Origin: Sphingomonas populi
Lineage (GTDB): Bacteria; Pseudomonadota; Alphaproteobacteria; Sphingomonadales; Sphingomonadaceae
NCBI RefSeq assembly: GCF_004208535.1
Contig: NZ_SGIS01000011.1
Span: 1 to 64,000 of the forward strand
Direction of reading: 5' to 3'
Length of the DNA stretch: 64,000 nucleotides
Shown here piece by piece: positions 27,072 through 35,659 of the stretch; position 1 is the stretch's first letter, and the number at the start of each line of letters is the position of its first letter. The notes beneath the pieces were generated by a model. It did no database searches and was not told the DNA's origin. It was given only the letters and a program-made list of their open reading frames with translations. Position numbers and translations under genes: made by a program.

Positions 27072-28232
27072 ATGGACCTGCGCTACACCCCCGCCGAACG
27101 GGCCTTCCGCGCCGAAGTACGCCAATGGCTGTCCGACCATGTGCCCGCCGAGCCGTTTCCCGATTTCGATTCCTCGGTCGAAGGGTTCGAAGCGCACCGA
27201 CAATGGGAACGGACGCTGCATGCCGGGGGCTGGGGCATGGTCACCTGGCCGGTCGAATATGGCGGGCGCGGGCTCGACCTGATCCGCTGGCTGATCTTCG
27301 AGGAGGAATATTACCGCGCTGGCGCGCCGCTGCGCGTCAACCAGAACGGCATCTTCCTGCTCGGCCCTACCCTGATCGACTATGGCACGCCTGAACAGAA
27401 AGCGCGCTTCCTGCCGGCCATGGCGGCGGGCGACGAGATTTGGGCGCAGGCCTGGTCCGAACCCAGCGCGGGCAGCGACCTGGCGGGCGTAAGATCGACA
27501 CTGGGGCGCGATGGCGACACCTACGTGCTGTCGGGCCACAAGATCTGGTCGTCGCGGGCGGTGCATGCCGATTGGGCGTTCGGCCTGTTCCGCGAGCCCG
27601 GCTCGGAGCGCCACAAGGGGCTGTCGCTGGTGTTCTTCCCGCTCGACGCGGCGGGCGTGACGGTGCAGCCGATCGCGCGGCTCGACGGCAAGCCGGTATT
27701 CGCCGAACTCTTCCTTGATGAGGTGCGCGTGCCCGTGGCCAACCGGCTCGGCGAGGAAGGGCAGGGCTGGTCGGTGTGCATGTCCACCGCCGGCTTCGAG
27801 CGCGGGCTGATGCTGCGCAGTCCGGCACGGTTCCAGGTGGCGGCGGCGAAGCTGGTCGAACTCTATCGCGGCCGCGCCGACAGCGTCGAGCCCGAGATAC
27901 GGGCGCGCGTGCTCCAGGCCTGGATGGACGCCGACGCGTATGCGCTATCGATCTATGCCACCGCCAGCCGATTGATGGCGGGCGGCACGATCGGCCCGGA
28001 GACAAGCACCAACAAGATCTTCTGGTCCGAGCTCGACCTCGACCTGCACAAGACCGCGCTGGCAATCCTCGGTGCCGAGGCCGAACTGACCGGCGCCGCG
28101 CCTGACGCTTCGGTGGATATCGGCGACTGGCTCGACGGCTATATTTTCTCGCTGGCCGGCCCGATCTATGCCGGCGCGAACGAGATCCAGCGCAACATCA
28201 TCGCCGAGCGCATGCTCGGCATGCCGAGGTAG
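27072..28232 (+). CDS. ipdE1: IpdE1-like acyl-CoA dehydrogenase subunit (FadE30 type)
   Basis: A 386-aa FAD-dependent acyl-CoA dehydrogenase. The N-terminal PAERAFRAEVRQWLSDH, GWGMVTWPVEYGGRGL, LIDYGTPEQKARFLPAM, the FAD/substrate segment WSEPSAGSDLAGV and the C-terminal IYAGANEIQRNIIAERMLGMPR align well with actinobacterial FadE30/IpdE1. IpdE1 pairs with the smaller IpdE2 to dehydrogenate a ring-C CoA thioester, each subunit supplying part of the active site. Here the smaller partner follows after 5 bp, which supports the assignment. ATG 27072 starts 2 bp after the echA20 stop. Confidence 0.83.
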   Translation: MDLRYTPAERAFRAEVRQWLSDHVPAEPFPDFDSSVEGFEAHRQWERTLHAGGWGMVTWPVEYGGRGLDLIRWLIFEEEYYRAGAPLRVNQNGIFLLGPTLIDYGTPEQKARFLPAMAAGDEIWAQAWSEPSAGSDLAGVRSTLGRDGDTYVLSGHKIWSSRAVHADWAFGLFREPGSERHKGLSLVFFPLDAAGVTVQPIARLDGKPVFAELFLDEVRVPVANRLGEEGQGWSVCMSTAGFERGLMLRSPARFQVAAAKLVELYRGRADSVEPEIRARVLQAWMDADAYALSIYATASRLMAGGTIGPETSTNKIFWSELDLDLHKTALAILGAEAELTGAAPDASVDIGDWLDGYIFSLAGPIYAGANEIQRNIIAERMLGMPR

Positions 28233-28237
28233 CCGCA

Positions 28238-29281
28238 ATGGATTTCCGCCTTAGCGACGAGCAGCAAATGCTGGCCGAGATGGTCGGCCAGATGCTGGCC
28301 GAGACCTGCACCGGCGCGGACCTGCGGCGGCTCTTGGACGGCGGCGAACCGCGTGATGCGGCGCGCTGGGAGCAGATCGTGGCGCTGGGCCTGCCGGGCA
28401 CGATGGCGCCGGAGACGGCGGGCGGCAGCGGGCTGGGTGCAGTCGAGATGGCGCTGATCGCCACCGCTTGCGGTTACGCCGCATTGCCCGAGCCGCTGGT
28501 CGAGCATGCCGGCGTCGCGGTGCCCCTGCTGGCGGCGGCGGGGATCGATCTTGGCCCGGCGCTATCCGGTTCGACCGTGGCGGTCGGGCATCCCGTCAAT
28601 CCCTTCGTCGCGGATGCCGACACGGCGGACGCGCTGCTGCTCGCCGACCGCGACGCCGTGCATCTGGTGCCGCGCGAGCAGGTGACGCTGGTCCATCAGC
28701 CCAGCATCGATCCCTTCCGCCGGCTGTTCCGCGTCGAATGGGCGGCGTCGCCGCAAACCCGGATTGGCGTCGGCGCGCTCTGGCAGGAAACGCTCGATCG
28801 CGGCGCGCTGTCCGCAGCGGCCCAATTGCTCGGGCTGGCGCAGCGCTCTGTCGATCTCTCCGTGGCCTATGCCAGCGACCGGCAGCAGTTCGGCAAGCCG
28901 ATCGGGTCGTTTCAGGCGGTCAAGCATCACCTCGCCAATGCCCAGGTCAAGATCGAGTTCGCCCGCCCGGTGATCCTCGCCGCCGCCGCGATGCCGCCGT
29001 CGCCGCTTGCCCGGGCGCGGATCAGCCACGCCAAGCTCGCCGCCACCGCCGCTGCCGAGACCGCAACCCATGCCGCAGTGCAGGTCCACGGCGCGATGGG
29101 CTATTCGTGGGAAGTCGATGTGCATTTCCTGCTCAAGCGCAGCCTTGCGCTCGCCCAGGCCTGGGGCACGCCGGCGTTCCACCGCGCCCGCGTCGCCGAG
29201 CATGTGCTGTCGGCCCCGCTCGGTGCCGACCGCACCTTCGATGCCGGCCAGATCGAGGAGATCCACCGTGAAGCCGCTTGA
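28238..29281 (+). CDS. ipdE2: IpdE2-like acyl-CoA dehydrogenase subunit (short form)
   Basis: A 347-aa short acyl-CoA dehydrogenase-like protein. It keeps the helical core (MDFRLSDEQQMLAEMV, GLPGTMAPETAGGSGLGAVE, SDRQQFGKPIGSFQAVKHHLA, AAVQVHGAMGYSWEVDVHFLLKR). The middle beta-domain is reduced, and it lacks the usual C-terminal EG(T/S) catalytic-glutamate motif. This is the hallmark of the small subunit in heteromeric steroid dehydrogenases such as IpdE1-IpdE2 (FadE33 type). It is 5 bp after ipdE1, and its end overlaps the following ligase start by 14 bp. ATG 28238 follows an AGCC gap with no strong ribosome site, consistent with coupling. Confidence 0.8.
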   Translation: MDFRLSDEQQMLAEMVGQMLAETCTGADLRRLLDGGEPRDAARWEQIVALGLPGTMAPETAGGSGLGAVEMALIATACGYAALPEPLVEHAGVAVPLLAAAGIDLGPALSGSTVAVGHPVNPFVADADTADALLLADRDAVHLVPREQVTLVHQPSIDPFRRLFRVEWAASPQTRIGVGALWQETLDRGALSAAAQLLGLAQRSVDLSVAYASDRQQFGKPIGSFQAVKHHLANAQVKIEFARPVILAAAAMPPSPLARARISHAKLAATAAAETATHAAVQVHGAMGYSWEVDVHFLLKRSLALAQAWGTPAFHRARVAEHVLSAPLGADRTFDAGQIEEIHREAA

Positions 29282-30893
29282 GGTCGCGCGCAGCCTGGGG
29301 GCCGATCCCGATGTCGCGGCGCGCTATCGTGCCAGCGGCTGGTGGAGCGAGCGGACCTTGTCCGATCGCGTTGCCGACCTCGCGGCGACGCGCGCCGAGC
29401 AGGCCGCCTGGATCACCCCGCAAGGCCGCTTTACCTGGGGCGCCTATGACCGCGCCGCGACGCGGATCGCTGCGCTGATCTCGGCCAGGGGCCTCCTGCC
29501 TGGCGCCCGGGTCGCGGTGCTGCTGCCGGATGGCCCGGCGGTGCATGCCGCATTGCTGGGGGTGGAGCGGGCCGGGATGGTCGCGGTCGGCATCGGCGCG
29601 CGCGCCGGCATCGCCGAGATCGCGCATCTGCTCAAGCGCACAGGCGCCACGCTGATCCTCGCGCACGAGGCGATGCGCGATTGCACCTTGCCCGAGCTGG
29701 TCGCGGCAGTTCGCGCGCAGGGCGCGCCGCTCGCGGACTGGCTGGTCGTCCCCGACCTGATCGCCTTTCGCAACTGGAGCGCCGGCGAGACGCCCGATCA
29801 TCCGCCGTTCGCGCCTGGCGACCCTGACACGCTGTTCCTGATCAACTCGACCTCGGGCACCACCGGCATGCCCAAATGCGTGATGCACACGCAGAATCGC
29901 TGGTTCTATTTCCACCAGCTCGCTGCTCAGGCGGGCCGCTTCGGTGAGGACGAGATCTTCATGGGCGCGGTGCCGGCGCCGTTCGGCTTCGGGCTGTGGA
30001 CCTCGCATTTCTCGCCGACGATCCTGGGCTGCCCGACGGTGCTGCTGCCCAAGTTCGATGCCGGCACTGCGCTCGACATGATCGAGCGCGAGCGGGTGAC
30101 GGTTTTGTGCTGCGTCTCGACCCAATTCATCATGCTGCTCAACGAGCAGGCGGAGCGGCCGCGCGATCTTTCCTCGCTGCGATCGATGTTCACCGGCGGC
30201 GAGGCGGTGCCCTATCGCCGCGCCGCCGAGTTCGAGGACGTGACCGGGGCTGCGGTGCTGCAATTCTACGGCTCGAACGAGACCGGCGCTCTCAGCCGCA
30301 CCACCGCATCGGACACCCGCGACCGGCGGCTGAACACGGCTGGCCGCGTCATCCCCGAAATGGAGGTCCGTTTGTTTGATCCGGCCACGGGCGTCGAGGT
30401 CGAGGGCAGGGGCCAGCCCGGCTGCCGTGGCCCGGCGACGTGCCTCGGCTATTGGGACGATGACGAGGCCAATGCCAAGCTCTTCACGTCCGATGGCTGG
30501 ATGCTGATGGGCGACATCGTCGAGGTGGACGACGAGGCGTATCTGCGCGTTGTCGGCCGCACATCCGAATTCATCATCCGTGGCGGCAAAAATCTGTCGG
30601 CGCCGGCGATCGAGGCGGAGGTGGCGACGCATCCGGCGGTCGCATTGGTCGCCGCCGTGGCTGCGCCCGACGCCGTGTTCGGCGAGCGCGTCTGCGTCTA
30701 CGTCTCGCCCCGGCCCAACCAGCAGGTGACGCTGGAGGGGATTACCGCCCATCTTCATGCGCGCGGCGTGTCGCGCGAATGGTTTCCCGAATATCTCGTC
30801 CTGATGGACGATCTGCCGCGCTCGTCGGGCGGCAAGGTCGCCAAGGGCGAACTCACCGCAGACGCGAAGAAGCGTTGGGCGGTGCCGGCATGA
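29268..30893 (+). CDS. AMP-dependent acyl-CoA synthetase
   Basis: A 541-aa ANL-superfamily ligase that activates a carboxylic acid to its CoA thioester through an acyl-adenylate. The P-loop-like A3 motif is STSGTTGMPK (about residue 192), then FYGSNETGALS, the hinge and GDIVEVDDEAYLRVVGRTSEFIIRGGKN. The C-terminal catalytic Lys is in SSGGKVAKGEL. It is not closely like FadD3, the HIP-CoA ligase, so the acid it activates is uncertain; it resembles cyclohexanecarboxylate/aromatic acid ligases more. It starts at GTG 29268 inside the ipdE2 end, with GAGGAG upstream. Its 3' end overlaps the next hydratase (GCATGA). It may activate HIP or a steroid side-chain acid. Confidence 0.88.
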   Translation: MKPLEVARSLGADPDVAARYRASGWWSERTLSDRVADLAATRAEQAAWITPQGRFTWGAYDRAATRIAALISARGLLPGARVAVLLPDGPAVHAALLGVERAGMVAVGIGARAGIAEIAHLLKRTGATLILAHEAMRDCTLPELVAAVRAQGAPLADWLVVPDLIAFRNWSAGETPDHPPFAPGDPDTLFLINSTSGTTGMPKCVMHTQNRWFYFHQLAAQAGRFGEDEIFMGAVPAPFGFGLWTSHFSPTILGCPTVLLPKFDAGTALDMIERERVTVLCCVSTQFIMLLNEQAERPRDLSSLRSMFTGGEAVPYRRAAEFEDVTGAAVLQFYGSNETGALSRTTASDTRDRRLNTAGRVIPEMEVRLFDPATGVEVEGRGQPGCRGPATCLGYWDDDEANAKLFTSDGWMLMGDIVEVDDEAYLRVVGRTSEFIIRGGKNLSAPAIEAEVATHPAVALVAAVAAPDAVFGERVCVYVSPRPNQQVTLEGITAHLHARGVSREWFPEYLVLMDDLPRSSGGKVAKGELTADAKKRWAVPA

Positions 30894-31714
30894 CCTACCA
30901 GAACCTCAAGCTGACGTATAACGGCCGCACTGCCCGCGTAACCCTCGCGCGGGGCGACAAGCTCAACCCGCTCGACTGGTCGACGGTCAAGGACTTGAAG
31001 GCCGCCGTCGCCGAGATCGAGGCCACGCCCGGCATCGACTTCGTGCTGCTGACGGGGGAGGGGCGCAGCTTCTCAGCAGGCGGCGACCTCGACGGCTATA
31101 TCCGCCTCTACCGCGAGCCGACCGAGTTCCAGGCGTTCCTAGAGGATTTCTTCGAGATGCTGACCGGCATCGAGAAGGCGCGGGCGATCTGGATCGCGGT
31201 GGTGAACGGCGTGTGCGTGGCGGGTGGCATCGAGCTGCTGCTTGCGTGCGACATGGCGATCGCCGCCGAGAGCGCGAAGATCGGCGACGGGCACCTCAAT
31301 TTCGGCCAACTGCCCGGCGCTGGCGGATCGCAGCGGCTGCCGCGCGCGATCGGGCTTCTGCGCGCCAAGCATCTGATGCTGACTGGCGAATTGCTCGATG
31401 CGCGCACCAGCGAACGCTGGGGGCTGGTGACCAGGGTCGTGCCCGATGCCGAACTGATCGCTGCGGCGGAAGCCTGGATCGAGCGCATGTCCAGCAAGAG
31501 CCCGGTCGGCCTGGCCGGGGCCAAGCGGCTCGCCAATCTCACGCTCGATACGACGTATGCGGAGGGCCTGCGCGAAGAGATCGCCTTCGTCCATCGCTAC
31601 GCCACCACCGAGCCGGATGCGACCGAAGGCCTTGTCGCGTTCAAAGAGAAGCGCGCTCCGCGCTTTGGCAAGGAAAACCGCGCGCCCCGCTTCGGCACGC
31701 GAAAGGAAGATTGA
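30890..31714 (+). CDS. Enoyl-CoA hydratase/isomerase family protein
   Basis: A 274-aa crotonase. LTGEGRSFSAGGDLDGYIRLY provides the first oxyanion-hole segment. VNGVCVAGGIELLLACDMAIA gives the second, and GHLNFGQLPGAGGSQRLPR the usual catalytic-glutamate region, here without the typical Glu. Catalysis may therefore differ from simple hydration. The C-terminus carries a short duplication, KRAPRFGKENRAPRFGTRKED, reflecting a repeat of about 20 bp in the DNA. It overlaps the ligase stop and lies 5 bp before the aldolase-like gene, so it is part of the same transcript. Confidence 0.82.
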   Translation: MTYQNLKLTYNGRTARVTLARGDKLNPLDWSTVKDLKAAVAEIEATPGIDFVLLTGEGRSFSAGGDLDGYIRLYREPTEFQAFLEDFFEMLTGIEKARAIWIAVVNGVCVAGGIELLLACDMAIAAESAKIGDGHLNFGQLPGAGGSQRLPRAIGLLRAKHLMLTGELLDARTSERWGLVTRVVPDAELIAAAEAWIERMSSKSPVGLAGAKRLANLTLDTTYAEGLREEIAFVHRYATTEPDATEGLVAFKEKRAPRFGKENRAPRFGTRKED

Positions 31715-31719
31715 AACCC

Positions 31720-32877
31720 ATGTTCAAGCTGCGCGACAAATATGCGATCGCCGGGATCGGCAACACCGATTACACCAAAGCCTCGGGCCGGACGGTGCGG
31801 AGCCTGGCGACCGAGGCGTGCCTCAAGGCGATCGAGGATGCCGGGCTGACCGTCGCCGATATCGACGGCATCGTCAGCTTCAACTTCAACGACAGCGCTC
31901 CCGCGATCGGCGTGGCGACCGAGATGGGCATCGAGAATGCGGGCTACGCAGTCGATTACGCCGCAGGCGGCAACGGCGCCAACCTGATCACGCTGGCGGC
32001 CACTGCCGCGATCGAGGCGGGGCTGGCCAAGACCGTCGTCTGCTTCCGCGCAATGAACGGCCGCTCGGGCTTCCGCTTGGGCGGCGGGCGCGATCTCTCG
32101 GCTTATGGCGTGACGCAATATACCGCGCCGCTCGGCTGGATCACCTATCCGCAGGCGATGGCGATGTGGGCACGCCGCCACATGATCGATTACGGCACCA
32201 CCGAGGAGCATTGGGCGGAGATCGCCACCACCTTCCGCGACAATGCCGTGATCAACGAGCGCGCAATGCAGCGCACGCCGATGAGCAAGGACGACTATTA
32301 CAATTCGCGCTTCATCGTCGATCCGTTTCGCATGTACGATATCTGTCTGGAGAGCGATGGCGCCTGCGCGGTCGTGATCACCGCGGCCGAGCACGCCCGC
32401 GATCTCAAGCAGAAGCCGGTCTATATCATGGGCGGTGCCTATGGCGGCGGGCCGACCCAGGGCGACGATCTGTTCGACGCGATCCGTTGGCCGAGCCATT
32501 CGCACAATTGTTTCAAGTACCTCGCCGACGATCTGTGGGGCAGCGCCGGCATCGGGCCCGAGGATGTCGACGTCGCCGAGATCTACGACTGCTTCACCTA
32601 CAGCGTGCTGATGGCGTTGGAAGGCCTCGGCTTCTGCAAGGAAGGCGAGGGCGGTCCCTTCGTGATGGGCGGACGCATCGCCCGGGGCGGCGCGCTGCCG
32701 CTCAATACCCACGGCGGGTTGCTGTCCGAGGCGTATATCCACGGCTTCAACCATGTGATCGAGGCGGTCGAGCAACTGCGCGGCACATCCGGCGCGCGCC
32801 AGATTCAGGGCGCTGAGATCGCCCTCACCACTGCCGGCGCGATGACCTGCGGCAGCGCCATGATCCTGAGGAACTGA
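31720..32877 (+). CDS. Ltp2-like thiolase-fold protein, probable acyl-CoA retro-aldolase subunit
   Basis: A 385-aa thiolase-superfamily protein of the lipid-transfer/SCP-x branch. It has SLATEACLKAIEDAGL, FRAMNGRSGFRLGGGRDL, NTHGGLLSEAYIHG and a C-terminal TTAGAMTCGSAMIL. Classical thiolase Cys-His-Cys motifs are missing. Instead two tyrosines stand at the places I recall as catalytic in steroid side-chain aldolase Ltp2: Tyr289 in EIYDCFTY and Tyr339 in SEAYIHG, 50 apart. Ltp2 works with a DUF35 protein to release a short acyl-CoA by retro-aldol cleavage, and a DUF35 gene follows directly. So I infer an aldolase for a side chain or opened-ring beta-hydroxyacyl-CoA. ATG 31720 follows GGAAGA. 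Confidence 0.8.
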   Translation: MFKLRDKYAIAGIGNTDYTKASGRTVRSLATEACLKAIEDAGLTVADIDGIVSFNFNDSAPAIGVATEMGIENAGYAVDYAAGGNGANLITLAATAAIEAGLAKTVVCFRAMNGRSGFRLGGGRDLSAYGVTQYTAPLGWITYPQAMAMWARRHMIDYGTTEEHWAEIATTFRDNAVINERAMQRTPMSKDDYYNSRFIVDPFRMYDICLESDGACAVVITAAEHARDLKQKPVYIMGGAYGGGPTQGDDLFDAIRWPSHSHNCFKYLADDLWGSAGIGPEDVDVAEIYDCFTYSVLMALEGLGFCKEGEGGPFVMGGRIARGGALPLNTHGGLLSEAYIHGFNHVIEAVEQLRGTSGARQIQGAEIALTTAGAMTCGSAMILRN

Positions 32878-32878
32878 G

Positions 32879-33295
32879 ATGCAATCTCCCTATAATAAGC
32901 CGCTGCCGGTTCCCGATTCCGAGAGCACGCCGTTCTGGGACGGCATGCGCGAGGGCAAGTTGGTGCTCCAGCGCTGCGCCTCGAGTGGGGATTACCTCTT
33001 CCCGCCGGTGACCTTCTGCCCCGGCTCGCTCGAACGGCCCGAATGGGTGGCGGCGAGCGGCAAAGGGACGGTGTTTAGCTGGATCACCGTCCGCCATCCG
33101 GTGCCGCGCGATATCTATGCCGGCGACGTGCCCTATGTCGTCGCGATCGTCGCGCTCGACGAAGGCTGCCGCATGACCGGCAATCTCGTCGGCTGCACGC
33201 CCGAAGCGGTGCGCGCGGGGATGCCGGTCGAGATCGTGTTCAACCGCGTCACGCCGGAGATCACCCTGCCGGCATTCCGCCCAGTCGGAGACTGA
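32879..33295 (+). CDS. DUF35 OB-fold protein, partner of the Ltp2-like aldolase
   Basis: A 138-aa Zn-ribbon/OB-fold protein. The N-terminal helix (STPFWDGMREGKLVLQRC) precedes the rubredoxin-like ribbon, and the OB fold has GKGTVFSWITVRHPV and VPYVVAIVALDEG. The normal four zinc cysteines (CxxC...CxxC) are reduced to two: C33-x-x-S36 and C47-x-x-S50. Metal binding is therefore doubtful, although the fold appears intact. It starts 1 bp after the thiolase-like stop. Such pairs form a complex in which DUF35 helps bind CoA. Confidence 0.85.
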   Translation: MQSPYNKPLPVPDSESTPFWDGMREGKLVLQRCASSGDYLFPPVTFCPGSLERPEWVAASGKGTVFSWITVRHPVPRDIYAGDVPYVVAIVALDEGCRMTGNLVGCTPEAVRAGMPVEIVFNRVTPEITLPAFRPVGD

Positions 33296-33298
33296 GCG

Positions 33299-34702
33299 AT
33301 GGCGTCGCCACCGATCGCCGATCCCTTCGCGGCATCACCGCTGCTGCGCCGCTTCAGTGAGGCGACGCGCGCGGAACTGGAGGCGCATCAACTCCGCAAG
33401 GTGCAGGCGTTGTGCCATCGGCTTTATGCCAAGAGCGACTATTACCGGGCGAAGATGGACGAAGGCGGGTTGGCGAACGGCGAGGTCGATAGCCTCGATC
33501 GTTTCGCCAAGGCGTTCGGCACATCGACCAAGGCCGATTTCCTCAAGGACCAGCAGGCCGCGCCACCCTTCGGTACGCGACTGGGCGTCGATCGCGGGGA
33601 GGTCGTGCATATCAGCATGACCAGCGGCACCTCGGGCCAGGGCCAGGAAATCTACGGCCGGACCCAGCGCGACGTCCACATGCTCGGCTATCTGCATGCC
33701 TTGCCCTGGTACATGGCCGGGCTGCGCAAGGGCGATACCGCGATCAACTGCGTGCCCGCCGGCGGGATGACCACCGGCGGCTGGGGCCCGGGCGAGGCGG
33801 TCCGCGTCTTGGGTGCCACCGGCTTCCATGTCGGCGGGGCAACCTCGACCGAGTCCAAGATCGATCTGATGCTCAAGCTGGGCGGCATCCACTTCATCTA
33901 CGCGTCGACCAATTATCTCCACACGCTGACCGAGGCCCTGCTGGCGCGCGGCATCGTCCCGCGCGAGGCGTTTCCGGGGATGCACGGGCTGTTCATCGCT
34001 GCGGAGGGCTACCCGCTCGAATGGGCGGCGAAGATCGAGGAGCATTGGGGCTGCCGGCTGCAGGAAGGTTATGGCAGCACACAGCTCAACGGCTTCGGCG
34101 CCTCGACCGGATCGGGGGGGGTGTTCCGCGACAATGGCGAACGCGGCCTGCTGCGATTGTTCGAGTGGGAGCATCTGGTCGAAATCCTCGACCCGGAAAC
34201 CGGTGCGCCGGTGTTGCCCGGCGAGTTGGGCGAGATGGTGGTGACCAATCTCTCGGTCGAGGGCAGCCCGGCGGTGCGTTTTCGCACCGGCGACGCGGCG
34301 CGCTTCGTGCCGTGGCAGGAATGCGGCGGCGGGGCGTGGAACGCGATCGAGTGCGGCACGATCGGCCGCTTCGACGATATGATGAAGATCCGCGGCAACA
34401 ATATCTGGCCGTCCATGTTCGACGCCGCCGTCTTCGCGCACCCACAGGTCGGCGAATATAAGGGCCGCGTCTACACGCGCGACGGCAAGACCGAGGTCGA
34501 GGTGAAGATCGCCGTCGCCGAGCATCAGGCCGGCCTGTCGGCAGAGGAGCGTGCGAGGCTGGTCCAGTCGGTGCGCGCGGCGATCAAGCAACGCAGCAAC
34601 ATGTGGGTCGAGGTCTGCGAAGTGCCGCGCGCCGAGTTCCAGGGCTTCGCCTACAAAGCGCGGCGCTGGAGCGACGAGCGGCAGGACGGATATCGGCTGT
34701 GA
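33299..34702 (+). CDS. Phenylacetate-CoA ligase-like AMP-forming enzyme (PaaK family)
   Basis: A 467-aa ANL enzyme of the PaaK type. Signals are LCHRLYAKSDYYRAKMDE at the start, the adenylate motif MTSGTSGQGQEIYGRT, the EGYGSTQLNG region near residue 258 and RTGDAARFVPW. It has no Pfam-typical VPRAD-like C-terminus, but the small C-domain is present (RGNNIWPSMFDAAVF, EVEVKIAVAE). It would activate an aryl or cyclic acid to CoA. It follows the DUF35 gene by 3 bp. A second CoA ligase in the same operon implies either two acid intermediates or different substrates. Confidence 0.86.
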   Translation: MASPPIADPFAASPLLRRFSEATRAELEAHQLRKVQALCHRLYAKSDYYRAKMDEGGLANGEVDSLDRFAKAFGTSTKADFLKDQQAAPPFGTRLGVDRGEVVHISMTSGTSGQGQEIYGRTQRDVHMLGYLHALPWYMAGLRKGDTAINCVPAGGMTTGGWGPGEAVRVLGATGFHVGGATSTESKIDLMLKLGGIHFIYASTNYLHTLTEALLARGIVPREAFPGMHGLFIAAEGYPLEWAAKIEEHWGCRLQEGYGSTQLNGFGASTGSGGVFRDNGERGLLRLFEWEHLVEILDPETGAPVLPGELGEMVVTNLSVEGSPAVRFRTGDAARFVPWQECGGGAWNAIECGTIGRFDDMMKIRGNNIWPSMFDAAVFAHPQVGEYKGRVYTRDGKTEVEVKIAVAEHQAGLSAEERARLVQSVRAAIKQRSNMWVEVCEVPRAEFQGFAYKARRWSDERQDGYRL

Positions 34703-34713
34703 GGGGAACCGCG

Positions 34714-34878
34714 ATGCCTGAAGCCGAAGGCACGATACTGGCGGAGATGCTGGCGCTGGCGGATCGGTTGGCCGAGAGCGAGGATGCGCTGATGGCGGGG
34801 CAATACGCGCACCTGCGCGCGCGCATCGCCGCGCTGATCGAAGTGCGGTCCTTCGCCGACGGGTCGGACGCGGCGTGA
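34714..34878 (+). CDS. Small hypothetical protein (54 aa)
   Basis: A short frame, ATG 34714 after GAGGGGA, ending in TGA 4 bp into the next gene's start (GTGA overlap). The sequence is helical (TILAEMLALADRLAESEDALMAGQYAHLRARIAAL). No domain is recognised. Good ribosome site, tight spacing and coding-like composition support a real gene; it could be a small partner of neighbouring enzymes. Confidence 0.55.
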   Translation: MPEAEGTILAEMLALADRLAESEDALMAGQYAHLRARIAALIEVRSFADGSDAA

Positions 34879-35645
34879 GCGGGGTTCAGCGCTTCGCGCT
34901 CGATGGGCAGGTCGCGGTCGTCACCGGCGGCGGCGGCGGGCTGGGTTCGGCCGGAGCGCGGGCGCTGGCCGAGGCCGGAGCGGACATCGCGTTGATCGCC
35001 CGCAATCGCGCCAAGCTGGAAGACGCGGCCGGTTTGGTCGAGGAGACCGGCCGCCGCGCGCTGATCGTCGAAGCCGATGTCTCGGACGCGGCCGGCATGG
35101 TCGCCGCTGCGGAGCAGGTCGCGGCGGCGTTCGGACGAGTCGACATACTTTTCAACAATGCCGGAATCACCAATCCGCAAACCGTGCTCGACGTCGATCC
35201 GCGAGAGTTCCTCCGCGTCCTCGAAGTCAATGTCGCCGGCGCCTTCCACGTCATCCGCGCTTTCGCGCCCAGCATGATCGAGCACGGCTATGGCCGGATC
35301 ATCAACATGGGATCGATCCTGTCGGGTCGCGGCATGGCGAACCGCGCCGCGTACTGCGCGTCCAAGGCCGGTCTCGCCAATCTCGGGGCGGCCTGCGCCT
35401 TCGAGTTCGGCGGCGACGGCATCACCGTCAACACGCTCGGCGCCACCGTCATCGTCACCGATCTCAACCGCGAGCTCGTCCGCACCCAGCCTGAGCTGTA
35501 TGCGCGGATCGTCCAGCGCACCCCGCTCGGCCGCCTCGGCGAGACCGAAGATGTGATGGGTGCGCTGCTCTTCCTTGCCTCTCCCGCGTCCGGCTTCATC
35601 ACCGGGCAGACTCTGTTCGTGGACGGCGGCTACACCGCCGGCTGA
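34875..35645 (+). CDS. Short-chain dehydrogenase/reductase
   Basis: A 256-aa NAD(P)-dependent oxidoreductase. The cofactor motif is TGGGGGLGSAG, then NNAG, the catalytic Ser in NMGSILS, YCASK, and the C-terminal TGQTLFVDGGYTAG. GTG 34875 overlaps the small upstream gene. It probably oxidises a beta-hydroxyacyl-CoA or a ring hydroxyl in the pathway. It is a candidate for an IpdF-like role, but no specific motif supports this. Confidence 0.88.
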   Translation: MSGVQRFALDGQVAVVTGGGGGLGSAGARALAEAGADIALIARNRAKLEDAAGLVEETGRRALIVEADVSDAAGMVAAAEQVAAAFGRVDILFNNAGITNPQTVLDVDPREFLRVLEVNVAGAFHVIRAFAPSMIEHGYGRIINMGSILSGRGMANRAAYCASKAGLANLGAACAFEFGGDGITVNTLGATVIVTDLNRELVRTQPELYARIVQRTPLGRLGETEDVMGALLFLASPASGFITGQTLFVDGGYTAG

Positions 35646-35659
35646 AAGGTCGAGACCCC

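Noticed and set aside
29133..30758. A 541-codon minus-strand frame opposite the CoA ligase
   Set aside because: Shadow frame with skewed composition; the plus-strand ligase has all family motifs.
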